This document shows, piece after piece, positions 1 to 12,573 of a stretch of 64,000 nucleotides of DNA. This DNA comes from Phoebastria nigripes. Taxonomy: Eukaryota > Chordata > Aves > Procellariiformes > Diomedeidae. The stretch lies in NCBI GenBank assembly GCA_035582835.1, contig JAYKAV010003143.1:249420-313419 (forward strand). Direction: 5' to 3'. Within the stretch, counting starts at the first letter, position 1; each line of letters begins with the position of its first letter. A program made the position numbers and the translations under genes. Below the pieces are notes generated by a model. It saw only the letters and a list, made by a program, of their open reading frames with translations, had not been told where the DNA came from and searched no databases.

Positions 1-2034
1 CTACAACAGCGCTGTGTACCTGAATATAAAGCCCTTAAGAAACAATAGATAAAAACAAATGCTGCTGTTCGTCTCCCAAACAGCAGAGGCGTATGTGTCC
101 CCCGCTATGCATGCTGGCTTTCCATAGCATAGCAAACCAAATTCAAAGCCTCAGTCCTCAAGAGCAATCAATGATCTAAGCCCAGCGCACACAAATAAGC
201 GATGCACTGGACATTATGAAGCAAAAGAACTTCCTTCCCAAAAGCAACTCATCTGTGCAGGAGACAGAAAGACACAAGAGCTAGCCAAGTCTGTGGAAAT
301 AGCTTCTCGTGGGTACCAAAGCCTATGACAAGTCCAGGGACCTAACAGCAACAAACTAAGAAAGGGTTTAAATGCAAGTATATGCCAAGCAAGGCACTCC
401 ACTCCTGCCTGTGGGAAAGGCAATGAAAGAAGATGATAGCTGTAAATTAACACACTATATGAAGATATTCCGGTGATTAACGCAGACCCTGTAGTGAGTA
501 GATTCACTTAAAAGGGCTTTGTCAGCCCAGTCACAGTAGCTGGATTATTTCTTTTACATCTCTCAGCAGAAGAGGCTTATGTAGTAAAAGAGACCAGCAG
601 TAAACCAGAAAAGGATAGAATTGTTCAGGGCCTTGTAAGAGAAATAGTAATTTGCTACAATGGGAGTCAGGATATGAAGCTGAAGAAGATGCAGTTCAGA
701 CAGAAATAAACTAAGCTATATGAAAGGTGAGTTTCCACAACCCCCCAAAAAAGATACCTTTACATATCCAGCACTGACAAAACACATATTTTGACTATGG
801 AGTGAGCATCATGACCTCTACAACAAAGCAGTGCTATCAGCCATACATTGGACCTGTGTGTGCAATGATGTACATCTTCACTAGTGTGACAAATTCACAA
901 AAAATCTGTATACTATATGCACAAATAAATTAAAAATTATAATCCACAAATAAGGTATATACTCAATATGGTTTGTCAACCATTAAATGTTTTTAAAAGG
1001 GTCCGAGCTTTGTCTGTTCCTTAAATTAGAACTACTTTTAAATAATTTCTTTAGCAAAGCCTTAGTAGTGATGAGTTGCACAGAAGACAGAGGAAACCAC
1101 AGAAAGCTCTAGAACGATCTAAGATAGCTTTCCTGCTAACATCGTTCTGAGAAATCCTAAAAAAATTCAACAGGTCTTCTGAGAAGTTCTCTTCATTAGA
1201 TTTGCTCAGCTTTACTTCATTTTGGTTAAATGGCTGAGAAGGAAGCTTCTCCCTTTACATCCCTGTTCTCCCAACACTATTTGCAGCAACCTTCTCTCTG
1301 GTGATAACATAAAACCAGAACTGCAAGTCTATATATAAACATGCCATAAGATTCCTGTATCTGTCGGCAAGTATGAGATTCAACTAAAGCACATTTGAAA
1401 GAAAGTTTAAAAACCAGGCATAATTTCTAAACAAGGATTTCAATTCTCATTTTCTTCCTATTTTGTATTGCAAACTCCTCCAAAAACACTGCATAGTGCT
1501 TAGACATCTAACCACCTCATTTCTGAGCCATCTCACCTACAACTGGATTTTTTTTTTTTCAAAACAGCCTGAGCTTCCAGGATCCTGCTAAAAACATGCT
1601 TGCTAAAGACTGCCTCTTCCACAACATACAACATTTTACTCATGAATGAACTCGATGGTGCTAGCAGCAGGTGTTGTGGGAGAAAATAAAAAGTCTAGAA
1701 GAAGATCCTCTGCTGTCCTTTGTATTCTTAAGGTCTCACCCAAGCATACGTCTGTAACAGCTTCAAACTATACAAGCTGAACAATATACTGTGTTATTTG
1801 TTTGCTTTACACATATTTCAAGACTGAGAACAAACAGTTGTCACAATGGGCAACTTCAGATAAGTGAGTTTGCCAAGTTTTCTTGCCTCCTCCCATGATT
1901 ATACTTGAGACAATGAGTTTTACTTAAATTAAAATCTCTATTTTGAATCCCCTATGGAGAAATTCTCCACTTTTCCTCCCTCAAGAAAAATTTCTGAGAT
2001 CCTTCTATGAAGAAACAGGGGTGACATGATTACT
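1..2034. other. Non-coding, single-copy-like AT-rich sequence
   Basis: No recognisable exon, transposon or RNA gene is visible. The longest open frame (minus strand, 214-507, 97 codons) is hydrophobic and has no domain I recognise. Homopolymer runs are short. Confidence 0.6.
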
Positions 2035-2096
2035 GCAGGAAGAATTAGATGCAAAAGAATGCAGGAATAGTTAGATGCAAAAGAATGCAGAAATTA
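2035..2096. repeat. 26-bp tandem duplication (two copies plus a partial third)
   Basis: Copy 1 is 2035-2060 and copy 2 is 2061-2086. Both begin GCAGGA and both end in TTAGATGCAAAAGAAT, with two mismatches in 26 bases. A partial third start (GCAGAAATTA) follows. The low divergence suggests a fairly recent local duplication. No function is implied. Confidence 0.85.
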
Positions 2097-4671
2097 ACAG
2101 GGAGAGGTGGAAGTGGGGCCACTCCTTTTTGTAGCAGCTCAGTGCTGAGGATCCGCTAAGCTGCCCCACCTGGCTGCATCATCAGACAGAAACAGGCATC
2201 TCTACAGGACCATCCAAGTCCACCTAGAGTCATTAGCAAAAGCTGTAAGAAAACTGACTTTTTTTTCCTCCACTGGGTGACTTGGAGTGAGCGGAGGTGG
2301 GAAGAGTCAAAATTAATACCTTGTTTTCCATTGTAAGAATTTAGTTCCTTTAAGAGAAAACAAAAATCTAAAAAGAGGATCTTCTAGATGAAACAGTCTT
2401 TTTCAGAATTGTTTCAAGTTTCTCTCTGCACACTGATACATCTCAATGTGCCAGACACAAATTTATGAAATGGTTCTGTTGGCCCAAAATAGGGCATTTC
2501 AGTTAAAAGTAATTCCAATGAAGAATTCACTCAGCTCTACTCAGTTGTAGAAAGTAGTTGATGCATGCCTGAAAAACAATTATATGAGGATCTGTGAGAA
2601 AGTCTTGCCTGCTTTGTTAGATGGAAGTAAGAACCAAACCCTTAACTTACAGAAATTCTTTCTTTAAAGACATTCACCATGCATGTGGAGTTCCTCAACA
2701 ACTAAATGAAAATCAGCATTTTAAATGCAAAGAGTACAGTAAGGATACTATAGGTCGAATACTCTGTTACCTACTGCCAGAAAGTCAGCTGCTTTTATAC
2801 CATATTAAAAGGTTTTGAAAGCTGACAAAACTGAGGATTCTACCAAAGTACATTAGAAGCATGACTAGCATCCAAGACAAAATTATCTGAGGATGAAAGT
2901 AGATTATTTTCTTTTAATTGTGAAGCATGAGTCTGTAATCTTTTAGAATAGGCCATTTCTTCGGCGGGAAAAAAATTCAGATGATAGCTTGTATCGCATT
3001 GCATGCCAAGTTTTGGCCTCTTATGGTACAAACTGGACCAACTATAAATGCTTTCTTTTATTTGTCTGTCAACAACTCCCCACTACTTTTGTTTTCAGTC
3101 TCCTGATTTTCATTTCGCATGGATAGTTTGATTTGTACAAAAAATAGAGTTTATATTGATCCAAGATGTTCATATCTGTAACATGATATTAATGGGATTA
3201 TGCCAACATGGAGAATATGTAGAAAACACAGCAACCTGAAAAATACTTTCTGATACCAAGTAAAAAATATGAAACCTAACACATTAGGTTTTGTGATGTA
3301 AAAATATTTTACAATGTCATTCATGGACTGATCATGATAAGGAGCAATGAGAGAGACATCAATTTTGTTTCAAAATGTAATTCTTAGGTAAAAAGAAACC
3401 TAAAAACCTATCTGCACGCATCTGTAATGTATAATTCCACAGACATGTATATTTGCTAATGCACCTATCAAGGAATTCAGAGTCAATTTTATAATTTTAT
3501 GAAAAGAAACAAACTGATAGATCTGGAGGACAAGGTATAGACAGCATATAGACACAGGATAGACGTACAGCAGAAACAAAATTAGTACAGGTTCTCACAT
3601 ACTTCACTGGGGCCTGAAGAAAGCCCTTATATAAAATTATAGTTTTGATTCTCACTCACCTGTATTGATTTTGTATCCTGTCAGAAAAGTGAGCAAGACT
3701 GACCACTTATCTATTCCTATGTTGTGGAAACATGTTACATCTTATGTAATTATATTAATGTGCATCAAACAGCACATGGCTTAGGTCTACATAAAATACT
3801 GATCCAGTGCATGCCATCTTTGAAATTCCCTTGCTAAGATTTGAAATAGTGAAGAAAATGCATTATTTCTCTCAACTCCTTCCAATCAAGACAAGTCACC
3901 ACAAATTATCACTAGAATCCTCACCTAAAGAAACCGTCTCTTGAAGGCACTCACCACTTAAGAGAAGCTGGAAAAATTTGGTTTTAGAGATGAAAGGAAT
4001 GAAGAGCTGACAGCCAGGAAGTGGGACTGGCTGGAAAAAGAAGCTCATGCTACTCTCCAGCAATTTTAAGGAGTATTTCACAGGAATGCTCCCTGTATGT
4101 CACACGCTATCAAGAAGCCAGATTGGATAAAAAGCTATGAATCATGTATGGATGAAAATACTGGAGCTAAAGATAAAAATACCGGAGCCTGTTACCTATT
4201 AATCTGTTCATTTGTAGCTCCACATCACCAAGAGACATGTTTGGGAGAGGTGAAGACTGAAGCCTATGATAATATCTAATTCTGATAATGTTAGCTTTTG
4301 AAAAAAAACTCACCATACCCTTAGGGAGGTATTCATTCTTTCTCTACAGCAGAGCAACATCAAGATACTATCAAGTTGTTGCCCACAAGGAGCAAAGCCA
4401 CTAGAATCACGAGAGAAAGAGTCTGAAGGCTCAGAAAAAGGCCAGTCTATCTTGGATTGACTGCCAAAGGGAGGAAGAAAAAGAGCACAGCTTGTGAATC
4501 AGGTGCTCAAAAGTCAGCACTGGAAAAGTGAATCTATCCCTACCTGTAGGTGTTCTTCTGGTCCTTTGCAGTTGATGTTCAAGCTGTCAGAGCGGTGGTG
4601 TGTACTACAATGAAAAGTCCTCAACAAATATGCTGAGGTACACTGAATCCTGATCAGATAACTTCAAAAGG
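2097..4671. other. Non-coding AT-rich sequence
   Basis: No gene is supported. Open frames here (for example 2621-2818 + and 4097-4279 +) are 65 codons or fewer and show no domain. No interspersed repeat is recognised. Confidence 0.55.
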
Positions 4672-4724
4672 TAAGTAGGATTCTTGACTGGATACGTAAC
4701 CCATGTTTAACATATATATGTATA

Positions 4725-4755
<31 letters not shown>

Positions 4756-4833
4756 GACTTGTGTGTACTAAGTAGGATTCTTGACTGGATACGTAGCCCA
4801 TGTTTAACATATATATGTATGACTTGTGTGTGC
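4672..4833. repeat. 97-bp tandem duplication with a microsatellite expanded in one copy
   Basis: Two copies start with TAAGTAGGATTCTTGACTGG, at 4672 and at 4769 (period 97). They share the following GATACGTARCCCATGTTTAA and the closing GACTTGTGTGT. Between these anchors copy 1 carries a long (TG)9(TA)6 tract, while copy 2 has only a short ATATATATGTAT. The unit was therefore duplicated and the microsatellite then grew in copy 1 or shrank in copy 2. Confidence 0.9.
4711..4755. repeat. Compound (TA)n(TG)n(TA)n microsatellite
   Basis: CATATATATGTATA is followed by nine TG units (4725-4742) and six TA units (4743-4754). It sits inside the first copy of the 97-bp duplication. It accounts for the run of Tyr/Ile/His/Thr codons in the minus-strand open frame at 4664-4954, which is therefore not a gene. 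Confidence 0.95.
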
Positions 4834-6619
4834 ATGTGTATAAGGCTATTTTAAGCAGAGAAAGAATCTCTGCATCTGGATTCACCCTTTGGATATTCTG
4901 TTCTCTTTTCCCCACAGGTCGTGTCAATGAACGCCATACACACATGAATCCCACACAGCATAATTTGCAAGATACTTAACTCATCCAGAGTCTTGATTAG
5001 ACTTCTATGTTTGCTCCGTCTCTAACATGGGAAAAACATANGTATAGGTACAACAGGTAAGAAGGTTTGAAAAAGGGTTACTGAAAGTGTTATGCAGCTT
5101 CATAATTCCATGGGATCAAAGCTGATTCTTCTCCAAGTCAGACCAAGGAGTTTCTGTTTACTGTAATGAAGATTATGGACCAAGTTATACTGACCACTCA
5201 AGGCTTACAAACCTTTCTAGTATTAATCAGCCAAGAAATCAAGAAGAAAGCTGTTCTGTTGTTTTGTTATTTAAACAAGCATACCTTTCTTGGATTATTG
5301 GTTCAGAAACACTTTCATATTTGAAGAGTCATATACATTCCTTATCTTCATGGAAATAGAATACAAAAGTAACTTCACCACTCTTTTTCTCTTCCCTAAA
5401 CAAAATGTAAAAAGCTGGAGAATTTTCTTAACAAAAAAAAACCCCAACCTAAGTAAATTCTGAGTTCCAATTCTCAGCTCCAGTACTGCAAGAGAAAGGA
5501 AGTTGAGATTTTGACCCCAAAAGCCAGATTCTTAATTAGTACAAACCTCAAAGTTCCAAATTCATCTAACATGAATCACTGCTTCCAACTGTTGAAGTAA
5601 ATTTAGTATACGTCAGCAGCACAGCATCCCTTCCTACAAATGAAGGGAGAACAAAGGGAAACTGGATTTTGCATAAGGTTCTGCACTATCATTTTTTGCT
5701 CATAGTTAGTCTTCAGAAGTAGAAACATTAGCATTGACTGACATAATCAACATCTAGTCAGGTTTTTCTACTGCAAGATAAATTAGGCTGTTTTGATATA
5801 CTCTTCCCACACAAAGTTGCATATTTCCTTTTTGCTTGATGGAGAAATTGGAATTGGCTAACATTAGGGCTCTTAAATGACAATTAACTTTAGCAATGTT
5901 AAGAATGCCTTCATTCAGTTATTCATATTATTGAGATTGAAGGGGTTTTTTTGGCATAATTGTTGCTGTTCCAGATACATTATAACTAAAAAAAGAAATG
6001 TTTTCTATTCCCTCTTTCTTCTTCTTAAAGGACTCACTGAAGCAAAATGTCAGTGAAAGATTAATGCAACTCTGGAGGAGATAGGTTTCTAACAAACAGG
6101 AAAATTTGAGTGTTAATTATCAGCATGAATTGAAACAAAGTTCCTCCTTAGGAGGTTTCTATTCTGAGTTTCCAGTGTAAAAGGGAAGAACTTGCCTTTC
6201 CTTCTTATCTTATATATTATGCTAATTAATTTACTTTAAACAAAGCAGGAGATGGTATTTCCCCACCCTTTCCTCTCCTTGTTTTATGTTTCCTTGCACA
6301 GATTTTAATTCAGAGCTACATGCTTTGGGAAACATTTGCAAGGGAAGGTATGATTTGGCTTAGAGGTAGAGACTGTTTGTTTTGTTGTNATTTGGGACTG
6401 ATTCAGTAGCACACTTCAATTATGATTCTTTGAGTATTTACTAAAAAAGTGGAAAATGCTCAAGAGTGGTAAGCAAAAAGCTCTCCAAAGCAACAGGCAA
6501 GGAGAAATGCATACATCACATTTACAAAAAGAAAAGCCATTTTAGGTTTCATAGTTTCTCACCCCACAAAGGCAGAACAGTCTTTTAATTGTGCTTTCTG
6601 GAGCTTTACCTTTGGCAAC
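4834..6619. other. Non-coding AT-rich sequence
   Basis: No coding, RNA or transposon feature can be supported. Isolated N bases stand at 5041 and 6389. Confidence 0.55.
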
Positions 6620-6651
<32 letters not shown>

Positions 6652-6652
6652 A
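6620..6652. repeat. Poly-T/poly-A tract (T25 A8)
   Basis: Twenty-five T are followed directly by eight A. No upstream or downstream sequence is recognisable as a retrotransposed copy on either strand, so this is listed only as a homopolymer tract. Confidence 0.95.
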
Positions 6653-9600
6653 CCAGAACTGAGAGAATGATACACTATAAATAAATAGAAAAGCATGGAT
6701 GCCTTAACATGCATTTTTTTTCTGTGATCCAAATACCACAATTATTTGGTGTACCTCCCTTCTTTTCCNCACCCTTCAGAGATTGCTGTATGTAACTGTA
6801 TTCCATGGCTACAACTTTTTCCTTCATCTTAGGAGCTCATTTTCTCATCTAGTTTGCTTCCTTCCTCTTCTATGTGCTTAATTTTCTGTTTACCTTTATA
6901 TATATAGCTATAGATATATATGTCCATCCTGTATTCTCTCTCTCTCAGAAGAGTATGTGCTGGTTGAAACATCCAGCAGAGGCTGCTCAGGCCTGAGCCT
7001 CACCTATAGAGCTGAACCTTATGAAAAGAATGTAAGCACACAATTTTTACAGTATAACCACATCCTGATGTATGTTACTGCTTCCAGTGTATGCAAAGCA
7101 ATGTATTTTAAAGGCAATTTACAAAGAAAAAGACCAGAACAGAAACCTAGTACAAAAAAAGCGAGCCCAAAACAGCCTTAATCATTTTGGACTTCCTTAC
7201 ATTATAAGGGAATGAAGAAAAACAGAGTTCTTACGTAAGAGCGCACTAAAAATAATTATCTTGATACTGATCTTCACTGCCATATAACTTTCTTATGCCA
7301 AGGTTTCCCAAAGAAATAATCCTCGCATGCTCTCTCTCACTCTAGTAATTTCTGAATCAATAGGGTTATTTCCTCAAAGACAGTGATTTTCATCAAACGT
7401 TATGATATTAGGTAGTTAAGCTGAGGAGGGAGAGTACCAGCACCTCAACAGAGAATGGTTGTAACTTCTGTTCCAGCCTTACTAGACACCAGAAAATGCA
7501 CGCATAGCAGAAGTATTGAAATCTTCCTATCTGCAAAAAAGCTCCAGCTGAACCTCACATCTTCCTAGACACCAAAAACTCAGGCAAATCTGTAAGAACC
7601 CGGGGTTTATTTGTTCTGCTGCTGGTGGAGTGACTTGATTGAGAACTGCTTTCACAGTTTCTATAAAGGCAGTCCAATTAACTTACATACCTGATTAGCT
7701 GGTCTAATAATCTGATTTAGTTAATCTAAATTCCTTTTATTCTTCATCTTTCCCTACTGCAGCATTTATCTGTGCTTTGAAGACATAGGCAGTATTCATC
7801 ACATCTGCAAGACAACTGGGACAGGAACAATTCCTCGTATGGAAAACTTATGAAACATTCCTCAAAACCATCCATGCATCATAACATAAAAGTTTATGGA
7901 AAAAAAATTACCATGTAATTTAAGCACATGACAATTATGATAGAGTGCATAAGGTGACACAGATGTCTCCCCTCAGGTTATCTTCTGCCAGATGTCTCAG
8001 CTAGCAGATTTGAGTGGTAAAAAGTATGCAAAATTCTTATAAGTACATTCAGTAGTCTGAATTTCTTGGTCTGTTATTTCGTTACTAACATTGGTAGAAT
8101 TAAACAAACATGAAACATTTTTAGAACGGAAAGAAAAATTTACAATAGCCAAAGTATCTGCTTGTCAACCACACTGTTCTAGTCTGGGCAACCAGAGAAT
8201 TAGTTGTCCAAGAAATTATTTATTGTCTTGCTTGAGAACTAAGTTTAACAGTAGAGCTGGACAAAAAAACCCCACAAGTGGCTGCACGAAAGACAGTGTG
8301 ATTCCATATGCCTTACCCAGCACTGGGAATTTTGTCAGTGTGCGAAGTGTAGAACCAGAGTTATTCTTTGACTAAATAATTCATACTATACACTGCTTTA
8401 AGGGGATTGCATGCAGCTCATTTTCTCCCATAACTGAGAGTATAGTTTAGCAAATGAATTAAAGCTTTCAATCCTCATGTGCAGTTGTGCAAGAGAACAA
8501 CAATGAATTCATAATTAGGTGAATAGGTTTTTTTCCTCACCTCTCCCCCCCACCCATATACGAGCAAGAGTAAGCCATTTGTTGAGCTTGGTTTGGTTTT
8601 AGAACAGCTTTGATGATTCAAGTAATATTCAGCTCAAATTAGCATCACAGTCTCTTATCCAGCTTTGTTGAACTAAAAATTGGACATAGTATTAGCAAAC
8701 AACAATACACTAAAATAGTCAGTCTGCTAAGTGTCACCTAAAAGGTTTTCCTGTGATTTACTACTTAATTACAGCTACAATCATGCTGCAGAAGCAGCTC
8801 ACTCCTGGTGTTTTCTCATTAGATTTATTTACGTGTATTTTTGAGAAGGTTTATCTTAAAATTAGGGTATGAATTAAAGCTGCCCTACCAGATTTGACAA
8901 GGAGGAAGCATTAGTCTATTGTATACCTGAAGTGTACAATACCTGCAGGCAAAGTTCAGAAGTACAATTTATCAAAATTTGTGAAAAGAACACAAACACT
9001 GATTACATTTTAAGGTCAGCTGGTCACTTTTTAACTTTCAAGCACTTAATTTTGCAACCCTGTCTGTGCTAGCAGACATACTAAACAATATGAAAGTTTT
9101 GCGGAGACTTTGGGAAACACAGTTGCCTCAATAAGCAACCTGAATGCCATGTCTTATGGATTTCTCATGTCTTTCTTACTTTTTTAAAAATAACATTCTT
9201 AAAAGTGTTTGTCCTCCAATTGTGGATGTGCACCTGCAATTTCAAATTCCCTTTGGGAGGTCATTTGGGGCAGGAGAATTAACGATGTATAGCTATGAGA
9301 CATTCTCTCTTGAAATAACAATTCTAATTGTCATGCTTACTAGAAAGATATTAATTGACAAATTCCAGTATGAAATTTGATATTTCCAAAGGGAAAAACT
9401 GAAAAGACAGACAAGACTCTACACTGGCTAAGGACATGTGGGCATTGAATGGCTCTCAGTTTCAACTAATAGAAGACTGCATCTACCTTGTAAATTGATT
9501 AAATTTTTTCTTCTCTTTTTCTGCTTACTACTATTGCATTTCCATTGTGTCAGGCTAAGCAATTGCAGGCAGCAATCACCTCAGAATTAACCTGACTGTA

Positions 9601-9867
9601 TGTAATGAGGAAGAAAATGCAATAAACATTAATTGAATTGCAGGAAACACCTACTATCTAGAAGTGACTTTAAAGTGCTTGGAAAACATATAGAAAGAAG
9701 AGGTGTAAAGTGCACCTGCCACAAGCCCTGATTCCACTCCTGCCTCAAATCCTATTAAAATGAAGATGTGTCCACAGCAGGTTACACCTTACTCCCGTGA
9801 TATGTGTATATAATGACACACATTTCACAGAGGCTCTCTCTCATTGCTCCTTCACTTTTGTCCCACT

Positions 9868-9904
9868 CCCCACCCCCCAAAAAAAAAAAACAAAAACCAA
9901 CCAA
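9868..9904. repeat. C-rich / poly-A low-complexity tract
   Basis: A C-rich stretch is followed by twelve A (9879-9890) and then A/C-rich sequence. Shifted readings of this tract give the Pro/Lys-rich open frames at 9797-10067. Confidence 0.9.
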
Positions 9905-12108
9905 CCCTCACACACGTACTGGGGTTTACACTCCATTCCTCAGATCTACCAGTGGTCACCCTCAGAACACGCATGGATCTGACCCACAACTTATGCTGTG
10001 TAACAGGTTGACGTGCTCTTGTTTCTTGGAATCCTTCATGTTCCTCCTCTTTAATTTTGACATTTAAAGGCAGACAAACAAACAACATATGTTCCTCTTC
10101 AGTATCTACCTGAAATTCCCATGGCTGCTAATGGCATGGGCATTAAGATAATAGATTTGAATATTTAACACTGCAGACATTTAATGAACCCTGGGTTTCC
10201 AAGGATTCATTCTGCATCTTTTTCCTTACTTTACAGCAACAAACCACAATGCAAGTGTTACTTGCTTTGTTTAAACACACACACACAAAATTATAGGAGC
10301 TACTTGTTTTGAACTCTTCAGCTATCTCACATAGAGAGGAATCTGCACCAGAGCGGAGCCAAAACACCAGCCCGGATTATCATGATAGCGTAATCTCACA
10401 GTGTGCCGAACTGCACTCTATCACAGAACAGAATGTCCTATTCCAAAATACAATTGAAATATCTATTTTTCTCTACTGATACCAAGCTTCCCCATGGTAG
10501 GTGGTGAACTACATGCCTTCTGAAGCTANGTTTGTCCTTATCTTTGCCTTCAGTCAAGGCATTTTCTGCAGTTCCAGAAGTGGAAACAAATCTGCAAATA
10601 TTTATGCACCATGAACACGTCCAAGTGCCACCATTCTGACTGCCTAGTGCTTCAAATTTTGTTCTGTGTCTTTCATATGCTCTCTCCCCTCCCTCTGGCT
10701 TTTAATTTTAGATTCAGATAATTTAAGATTACTGCACCTAATAAGAAATGGTTTAGGATGTTTTCCTCCTCCCACTAAGAAAAACAAGAAACACTTATAT
10801 TACACACATTTCCAATTCTGTGCACTATATGCTAATGTTAGCTGAACTATGGTGCAGAATTGCAATCTGCTACAATGGTGTATTTTTTAGTTACACAGTA
10901 GTAAGATTTTCATTAAAAATGTCCGATTCCTACTAGTTGGGATTTCAACTTTAATTTTTAAGGAAAGAAGGATTTTGTGATATTCCTGCAGAAGTGCACA
11001 CAGACATATAGTAGGAGTCCAAATAACTTCTGTAGCCATTGAGCAATTTCGGTCAAACTGAACTTGTCCATTATCAGAGGGAAGCCACAGGGGAGAGGCA
11101 CATTATGAATAATGCTGTCCCAAGAGAAGCTTCAGACAGAGGTCACACCTTGTCAGATGGCAGAGGACCTAACCACTGAATGCTATTGCCATGAGTAAGT
11201 CTTCCTGCTGCTCACAGAATTAATTCTGTGTGCCAGCACTGCAGTGAGAAGGGAAAAACAAAGGGTCAAGATCCCTTGGAGCAAATTTTCTTTTCTCGTG
11301 GTTATATTCACTCCCTGCTAGCTGCTGAGGGTAAGGGAAGGAAGAGCAGGGAAGAGAGGCTATTAAAATCAAATGCTGAAAGTTAGAGTAGGTGAGACAC
11401 TTCNTAAGAGTACAGTCCTACTCCAAAGAATCTCCTTTGAAAGATGGTTCACAGCACAAAGTTCTGCAGGAGTCTCTCTCTCCACCAGCCTAAAGAGAAA
11501 GGTAACCGCTGAAATTAAGTGGCTAAAGTTACATGGTGTGACCATCATGATTGACATTTGCAGAAATAACTTTCATCTGAGTCCAATCTCAGAATATAAA
11601 CATGGGCACAGTCAAGTACTTCAATGTATAGTAAACTGTCTATGTCAACAAAAAAAATCAGGTCCAGAGGTGAAAATATATTCAATGGCTCTATTTTATG
11701 CTCAAAACTTATGGATGTAAAGCCAAAGAACAAGATTTTAGAAAGAAAAAGAAGGTGAACTTTCTAAGGAGCCCAGAACCCTCACACTAACTATGTCTGC
11801 TGTTTTCTTGAATAACAAAACGTCAGCTGTAAGGGAGGCTCCAGAACAAAAAGACTACAGCTTTTCCTGCAACTGCTCCACAGTTAGACTTCAGGGCAAC
11901 ACAGCTTGCCACTGTTAGAACCAAACATGAATTAGGCAAAATATATATCCAGTGTGTTGAAGCAACAGCTGAAGTTTGATATTAGCTTGTTTGAATCTCT
12001 GCCAGCATCTTAACATTTGGATACATATTTGAAACTTATTTAGACATCACATCAAACATGTGTACCATGCAGATTTTCATGCATAACCTTCTCTTCAGCA
12101 ATGATATT

Positions 12109-12134
12109 TTGTCTGAATAGCTTGTCTGAATAGT
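12109..12134. repeat. 13-bp direct tandem repeat
   Basis: TTGTCTGAATAG occurs twice back to back (12109 and 12122), with only the 13th base differing. Confidence 0.85.
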
Positions 12135-12532
12135 AATTTTAGTAATTACTCTCTTACAGCTTAAAAGCAGGAAAGCTATGAGAAAAGGAGGCAAAACCAC
12201 TTTGCTATTCAACTGAATTCAAATAGCATCCAAAGTGTTTACACACCTTAAGAGATTCCAAAAGTAAATCTATATTGTCCCAAAGTGATTATTTCATATT
12301 ATATTTACTGCATATGACCTGCTGTTCCACATGAATGGCCACACTGAGCCCGATTTTCTGCGACAACAGCCAGTGGCAGATATGTGGAACACAAGAGCAG
12401 GGCAAGTATGAAGTGATACTACATATTCCTCTGTTTTTCAGGAACTTTCTGAGCCACAGAGGACATCTTTGCATTCAGAAGGCCCTCATGGGCTTTCATT
12501 TGTCTCATCATTTCTGAACCCAAGCATACTTT

Positions 12533-12573
12533 AGGCATTCCTATGCATTCCTTCCTAGGCATTCCTTCCTTTA
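12533..12573. repeat. Short imperfect tandem repeat of GCATTCCTTCCT
   Basis: Three successive versions of GCATTCCT(TCCT) lie in about 40 bases. This is a small, imperfect minisatellite-like duplication. Confidence 0.75.

Noticed and set aside
4664..4954. Minus-strand frame with Tyr/Ile/Thr/His repeats
   Set aside because: Produced by translating the (TG)n(TA)n microsatellite and its duplicated flanks.
11373..11720. 115-codon + strand frame
   Set aside because: It spans an N, has no recognisable domain, and competes with antisense frames of similar length.
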